From Stenotrophomonas sp. (GTDB taxonomy: Bacteria; Pseudomonadota; Gammaproteobacteria; Xanthomonadales; Xanthomonadaceae), in the NCBI GenBank assembly GCA_003510825.1, contig DOKO01000013.1:1-27510 (forward strand): a DNA stretch of 27,510 bases, in the 5' to 3' direction. Shown piece by piece: positions 23,147 through 27,510 of this stretch (position 1 is its first letter; each line of letters opens with the position of its first letter). The position numbers were made by a program, and so were the translations under genes. The notes under the pieces are model-generated. The model was given only the letters and a program-made list of their open reading frames with translations. It made no database searches and was not told the DNA's origin.

Positions 23147-26100
23147 TCAACGGTCCTGCTGCAGCAGCCTGCGCTCGTCCACGCTGAGGCGTGAGAGCAT
23201 TTCCGGATTGAAGTGCTGCCCGTGGCCGACGTACTGCACGCGGTTGGCCGGGTCGTACGGCGCGACGGCACTCACGTTGTACTTCCCGCGCGGGGAAACA
23301 CTGGTGTGGCTGTCACCGAAGCCCAGCACTTCCACGCTGATCACCGAGGGACGCGCCTGCTGCGTCTGCCGTTTCACCACGTCCTGGGCCGCCTGCACCG
23401 CGCTGTTGGCCGCGGCACTGGCGGCCGTCAACGCGCCCACGTTGATGGAGGCGATGACCGGCAGGCCGGTAGCCTCGCCCTGCACCTGGATGTTCTCGGC
23501 GTTGAGCACCTGCAGTGCTGCCAGGTTGACCTGGCCGGAGACGCGGATACCCGCCTCGCCCGCATCGATCGTGCCCAGCGGCGCGATCAGGTCGATGTCG
23601 CCCGGCGGCACTTCCGGGATCGGGTTGAGGGTAGCGATGCCGGCGCCGGTATTGGGCGTGGTCGGCGACAGCGACACGTTGCCGATGCTGTCGTAGACAC
23701 GGCGCTGCGGGGTGGCCACCACCGTGGTCTTGGCGCCGCGGCCGGCGTTGATGTCACCCTCCGCCGCCCAGGCCAGGATGTTGCCGCCGAACGTGGTGAA
23801 CACGCGGCTCTGGCCCATCAGGATGTTGTCCAGCGAGTAGATGTTGACGTCGCCCTCGCCCTGGGTGAGCACGCCCGAGCCCGCACCCGGCGGATAGCCG
23901 CCGTCCACGCCGATCAGGGTCTGCCCGCCCGGGACCATCAGGTTGATGTCACCGCCGAAATCGGTATGGATGCCGGCATCGTTGAGGCGATAGAACGGCA
24001 CGCCGCTGTTGCTGCCGCCGGCGATCCATTCTGCCTCGGAGAGGTAGGTGACACCAGCCTGCGGCCGCCACGTCGCCGGCGTATCGAGGGAGGTGGTGAA
24101 GTACAGGGCGCTGCTGAACATCGTCAGCCCACCCTGGTAGTCGATGGCCTGGCCCTGGGCATCCTTGGACGGCAGCAGGGTCTCGATGGCCTCGCGACCG
24201 CGCAGATAGCTGCCGAAACGGCGCCCGTCGACATCGTTGTACTCGCGGCCGGAGGCCTTGAGTTCGGCGTAGTAGACGTTGCGCAGGTAGGTACTCTGCT
24301 GTTCCGGCGGCAGCGCGTCGAAGAACGCGCGGGCATCCATGGTGGCGGCATCGAAGTGCAGGCCACGGCCATTGGTACCGCCGAAGCGCTGCTGCAGCCA
24401 GTTCACCAGGTGCAGCTGCCCTTCCAGGCGGTATTCGCGGGAGAGGTCGCGGTTGGCGGCAGTGCGCCCTGCGGCCACCGCCTCGGCGCGTGCGGCATCC
24501 AGGGTCTGCTGCTGCTGCGCGAGGAAGGCCTCGGCACCGGCATCGTCGCCGCTGTAGCCGAACTCGCGGGACAGCCACTGGCCCAGCGTGAGCTCGCCGT
24601 CGTACACGTACACCACCTTGCCCGTCTGGTCGGCCAGCGGCAGCGTCAGATCGGCCTGGTTGGCCGGATCCAGGTAGCGCGCGGCGAAGGCCGCCCAGTC
24701 CGCGCCGTGCTCGCCGAGGCCGGCGGCCACGGAGATGCCCGCACCGCTGCTGCGGTCGCCCGGGGTGACGTTGACGACCGGGCCGAGGCTGCGCAGTTCG
24801 GCCTTGTCGGCCATGTACACGTCACGCCCGGCACGGATGTCGAGCATGCCGGGGCCGGCGATGTAGAAGCTGCTGAAGCGGATGTCACGCCCTGCTTCGA
24901 TCACCGACACATCGTCGGCACTGGTGTGCACGATCAGGTTGCCGGTGGCGGTGCCGTTGGGCTGCGCGTCGGGACGACGCGGCTGCGAGGCGTCCGAGGC
25001 GTTGGCGATGCTGATCCAGCCGATGCCGCCCAGCGGGCCGCGGTAGGTGTTGCCGAGGTTGTCCCACTTGCCCAGCGCGGTACCGGAATTGACGATGTCC
25101 TGGCCGGCACGCACGGCGACCGCGCCGCCGCCGTCATACCAGGTTCCCAGCGGTGCGCGCGTGCTGCCCAGCTTGATGATGCTGCCGAAGCGCAGGCCGA
25201 CCAGGTCGCCTTCCACGGCGTAGTAGCGGGCCGGGGCCTGCCCGGTGAACACGTAGCCAGAGGCGGTCGGCGTGATGAAGGTGAACAACGGGTAGCGCTG
25301 GGCGACGTCACCGCTGACGCCCGAGCCACTGAGCAGCGGGCCCGAGGCCACGGCGTTGGCGGCGGTGTTATGGATGACCTCCAGGCCGTACCAGACCCGG
25401 CTGCCACGCCCGACGAAGCCCGGGTTGAAGGGATCCACCAGACGGGTGGGGTCGGCACCGGACGCCGAGAACACCGTGCCCTGGCCGTAGATGGAGCCAC
25501 CGGCCAGAAGTTCGAGCTGCCCGCCGGTGGGCGTGCCCGTGGTGAACTGGTCTGCCACCGGCTGCGGTGCCAACACCACGCCCGCCTGGTGGTAGTCGTT
25601 GTTCTCACCGGAGGTGGGCGACTTGGCGTAGTTGCCGTAGTAGACGTTGCCGTTGGCGGCCGCCGCACGCAGCACCGAGGGGTACATGTGGTGGAGGTCG
25701 CTGGCACCATCGGTATCGCGGTGTACCTGCGCCGGGGTCAGGTTGCCGCCGGCCGAAAGCAGGTCGATGGCGGTGGACGGGGTCCACAGCGAGAACCAGC
25801 TCCAGCCGCTGGAGCTGTAATCCACGCCGTTGGCGCTGAACGGCGTGCCGCCATGCAGCTGCGGCACGCGGCCTGCGTCGGTGGCATTGGCCAGCACCAG
25901 GTCACCGCGGGTTTCCATGCGCACCGCCGCGTCACCCAGCACCAGGGTCGGGCCGCCGGACGGGATCGCGTAGGTGGCGCTGAACACGTTGTAGCTGCGC
26001 GACTCCATCCGGTCCTGGGTGCCGCCGTACTGCAGCTCCAGATCACCGACCGCGCCGGCCTGCAGACGCACCGCGCCGCGCAGGTTGGTCAGGGTGCCGT

Positions 26101-27510
26101 TGACATCCAGATGCTGTGTGTTGCGTGACGGCAGCAGCGCCGCCGAGACCGTGTTGGGGAAACCGCCGAAGGCATTCAGGGCCGGATCGGCGTTGAGGCC
26201 GCCGCCGATGCGGATGTCGAGGTCGCCACCACCGGTAAGCACCAGTTCGCCACCCTCGGTAACGCGGCCGGTGCTGGCCACTGCCAGGTTCAGGCCACTA
26301 CTGCGCACGAGGTAGTGGCCCAGCGGATCACCGCGCCCTTCCACCATGCCGGCATTGCCGCCGGCTTCCAGCACCAGGTTGCCACCGCCCAGCGTGCCGT
26401 AGCCGCTGAAGCCGACCAGGCGCGGCGACTCGTCGAAGCGCTGGTCAATGGGATCGATGTGCGAGGGCACGTAGGTCCCGAAGTTGATCCACCACGCGGT
26501 GGGTACCGGGGTGTCGTTGGCGCCGGCCACGCTGCCGCTGCCCTGGCGCCAGAGCCAGTTGCCGACCGCGCTGCTGCTGCTCACCGGGGTATTGCGGTAA
26601 CCAAACGCATCCAGACGACGCTCACTGCGCGCGATGCCCACGGCATCGCCGCTGATGTCGCCACCGGCGCGCAGCAGTACGTTGCCGCCGGCTTCCGGAT
26701 ACCAGGCCTGGTACAGGCTGTTGGCACCGCCATCGACCAGTGCTTCCATCGGAGTGCCGAACTCGCCCAGCACGCTGCCGTTGAACACGCTGCGCGGCAG
26801 GTTGTAGAGGTCCCTGCCCTGCGTGTCCAGCAACGCTGCCGACGGCGTACCCGCGGTATAGATGCCGTACAGCGACGAGGTCGCGATGTCACCGGCAGCG
26901 ACCAAGCGAAGGTCGCCGGTGCCGGTACGCACCACGCTGGGCGCCTGGCTGGCAACCGGGCGTGCAATGTCGGCGTAGTCCGGCGGCGTCGGCTCGCGCT
27001 CGAAGATCACCGTCTCGCCCACGCCCCAGTCGTTGAGTTCCAGGGGCGATGCGCTGATGAAGCCGAAGTCGAACAGCTGCTGCACCATCTCCGCCGTCAT
27101 GATTTCACCCGGCACCACCCCGGGGAGCCCGAACAGCTCCCACATTGCCGCGTCTGCATCTGCCGACCAGCGATAGATCGCTTCGATGCCGGTGCCCGGC
27201 ACCGGTTCACGCGATACGCCCATGCCGTAGTGCATGTCGGAGAAACGCAGGTTGCCTTGCGCATCGTGGCGCATGGCCAGTCGATCCGCCGCGGCGGTAT
27301 CGGCGCCAGCGACCAGGGTCAGGTCGAAGGACTGCGAGCCAGCGGCCAGCATCGGGGCCACGGCCCAGATCCGGCCCTGGTTCCCTTCGGCGTCGCGCGG
27401 GCGCAGGTCCACGGTATCCACGCCACCCGCCAGCACGACGGTGGTCTCGCCGGGAATCAACGCGCCCTTGTCCAAGGTGATCGCACGCGCCAGCACCACG
27501 GTGCTGCCGG
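23147..27510 (-). CDS. TpsA: filamentous-haemagglutinin family exoprotein, C-terminal part (5' end beyond window)
   Basis: At least 1454 residues; the frame stays open to the window edge, so the N-terminal signal and TPS domain lie outside. The visible part is a Gly/Ala/Asp-rich right-handed beta-helix with recurring units such as GGNLVLEAGGN, GGELVLTGGGDLDI, AGRDIRFSS and MLDIRAGRDVYM. The C-terminal section (about the last 250 residues: GNILAWAAEGDINAGRGAKTT, PPGDIDLIAPLGTIDAGEAGIRVSG, NLAALQVLNAENIQVQGEATGLP) matches DUF3739, found at the end of FHA-family proteins. The tail YVGHGQHFNPEMLSRLSVDERRLL is charged and non-repetitive. No cysteine pair, RGD motif or toxin domain is evident, so adhesin or biofilm function is more likely than contact-dependent killing (inference). 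It is first in the tpsA-tpsB-exbB-exbD-tonB operon. Confidence 0.88.
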   Translation of the reverse strand, partial: GSTVVLARAITLDKGALIPGETTVVLAGGVDTVDLRPRDAEGNQGRIWAVAPMLAAGSQSFDLTLVAGADTAAADRLAMRHDAQGNLRFSDMHYGMGVSREPVPGTGIEAIYRWSADADAAMWELFGLPGVVPGEIMTAEMVQQLFDFGFISASPLELNDWGVGETVIFEREPTPPDYADIARPVASQAPSVVRTGTGDLRLVAAGDIATSSLYGIYTAGTPSAALLDTQGRDLYNLPRSVFNGSVLGEFGTPMEALVDGGANSLYQAWYPEAGGNVLLRAGGDISGDAVGIARSERRLDAFGYRNTPVSSSSAVGNWLWRQGSGSVAGANDTPVPTAWWINFGTYVPSHIDPIDQRFDESPRLVGFSGYGTLGGGNLVLEAGGNAGMVEGRGDPLGHYLVRSSGLNLAVASTGRVTEGGELVLTGGGDLDIRIGGGLNADPALNAFGGFPNTVSAALLPSRNTQHLDVNGTLTNLRGAVRLQAGAVGDLELQYGGTQDRMESRSYNVFSATYAIPSGGPTLVLGDAAVRMETRGDLVLANATDAGRVPQLHGGTPFSANGVDYSSSGWSWFSLWTPSTAIDLLSAGGNLTPAQVHRDTDGASDLHHMYPSVLRAAAANGNVYYGNYAKSPTSGENNDYHQAGVVLAPQPVADQFTTGTPTGGQLELLAGGSIYGQGTVFSASGADPTRLVDPFNPGFVGRGSRVWYGLEVIHNTAANAVASGPLLSGSGVSGDVAQRYPLFTFITPTASGYVFTGQAPARYYAVEGDLVGLRFGSIIKLGSTRAPLGTWYDGGGAVAVRAGQDIVNSGTALGKWDNLGNTYRGPLGGIGWISIANASDASQPRRPDAQPNGTATGNLIVHTSADDVSVIEAGRDIRFSSFYIAGPGMLDIRAGRDVYMADKAELRSLGPVVNVTPGDRSSGAGISVAAGLGEHGADWAAFAARYLDPANQADLTLPLADQTGKVVYVYDGELTLGQWLSREFGYSGDDAGAEAFLAQQQQTLDAARAEAVAAGRTAANRDLSREYRLEGQLHLVNWLQQRFGGTNGRGLHFDAATMDARAFFDALPPEQQSTYLRNVYYAELKASGREYNDVDGRRFGSYLRGREAIETLLPSKDAQGQAIDYQGGLTMFSSALYFTTSLDTPATWRPQAGVTYLSEAEWIAGGSNSGVPFYRLNDAGIHTDFGGDINLMVPGGQTLIGVDGGYPPGAGSGVLTQGEGDVNIYSLDNILMGQSRVFTTFGGNILAWAAEGDINAGRGAKTTVVATPQRRVYDSIGNVSLSPTTPNTGAGIATLNPIPEVPPGDIDLIAPLGTIDAGEAGIRVSGQVNLAALQVLNAENIQVQGEATGLPVIASINVGALTAASAAANSAVQAAQDVVKRQTQQARPSVISVEVLGFGDSHTSVSPRGKYNVSAVAPYDPANRVQYVGHGQHFNPEMLSRLSVDERRLLQQDR

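Noticed and set aside
23213..26128. A 971-codon open frame on the plus strand
   Set aside because: It is antisense to tpsA, is His/Arg/Ala-rich without any recognisable domain, and has no ribosome binding site.
23147..27510. Contact-dependent inhibition (CdiA-like) toxin with immunity gene
   Set aside because: The C-terminus is a DUF3739-type end without a variable toxin tip such as a VENN motif, and no small immunity gene follows; the next gene is tpsB.
1..27510. CRISPR arrays, tRNA or rRNA genes, insertion sequences and prophage genes
   Set aside because: I saw no regularly spaced repeats, cloverleaf-like segments, transposase or integrase motifs in any frame.

Overview
The window looks like chromosome from the Stenotrophomonas maltophilia complex (Lysobacterales/Xanthomonadales). 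The basis is high GC, codon bias that opens long antisense shadow frames, and several SMAG-type REP elements: a GTAG tetranucleotide followed by a short perfect hairpin, as in GTAG-A-GTCGAGC-CAT-GCTCGAC. These elements are typical of S. maltophilia. No tRNA, rRNA, CRISPR array, insertion sequence or phage gene is visible.

Layout, left to right. (1) 1-772: an inverted SMAG pair, then a VOC (glyoxalase-fold) protein on the minus strand. (2) 962-4668: a TonB-dependent outer-membrane receptor whose stop overlaps the start of a Tat-exported, PvdN/isopenicillin-N-epimerase-like PLP enzyme. (3) 4683-5209: a long perfect hairpin and two copies of a 30-bp SMAG-like repeat flanking an orphan DUF2185 (Imm33-like) gene. 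(4) 5313-7887: a DUF2231 membrane protein overlapping a sorbosone-dehydrogenase-like lipoprotein, then two small unknown genes and more SMAG elements. (5) 8021-12869, minus strand: a small unknown gene and a two-gene ABC module, an ATPase plus a permease fused to an M1-type metallopeptidase domain. (6) 13065-17077: a double-domain KaiC-like ATPase overlapping a PAS hybrid histidine kinase, then a small EF-Tu-barrel-like protein. (7) 17112-18143, minus strand: a LacI-family repressor. (8) 18519-27510: ssb facing a two-partner secretion (TPS) operon on the minus strand, ordered tpsA (cut by the window edge), tpsB, DUF2341/LamG-ExbB fusion, exbD, tonB-like gene.

Two things deserve most attention. 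First, the TPS operon carries its own ExbB-ExbD-TonB-type motor, and the ExbB has a large exported lectin-like N-terminal region. This suggests energised secretion or handling of the FHA-like exoprotein, and resembles the P. aeruginosa pdtA-pdtB-exbB2-exbD2 neighbourhood. Second, at about 18,858-18,881 the glycine-rich linker of ssb runs straight into the antisense of the proline-rich segment of the tonB-like gene. Both genes therefore lose their 3' ends, including the SSB acidic tail. The junction lies in a GGC/GGT repeat that both genes would present in the same orientation, so it is either a real deletion or an assembly collapse.

SMAG elements sit mainly at gene ends, and in three genes the TAG stop codon is itself part of the GTAG signature. 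All functional names come from motif reading; no database search was run.
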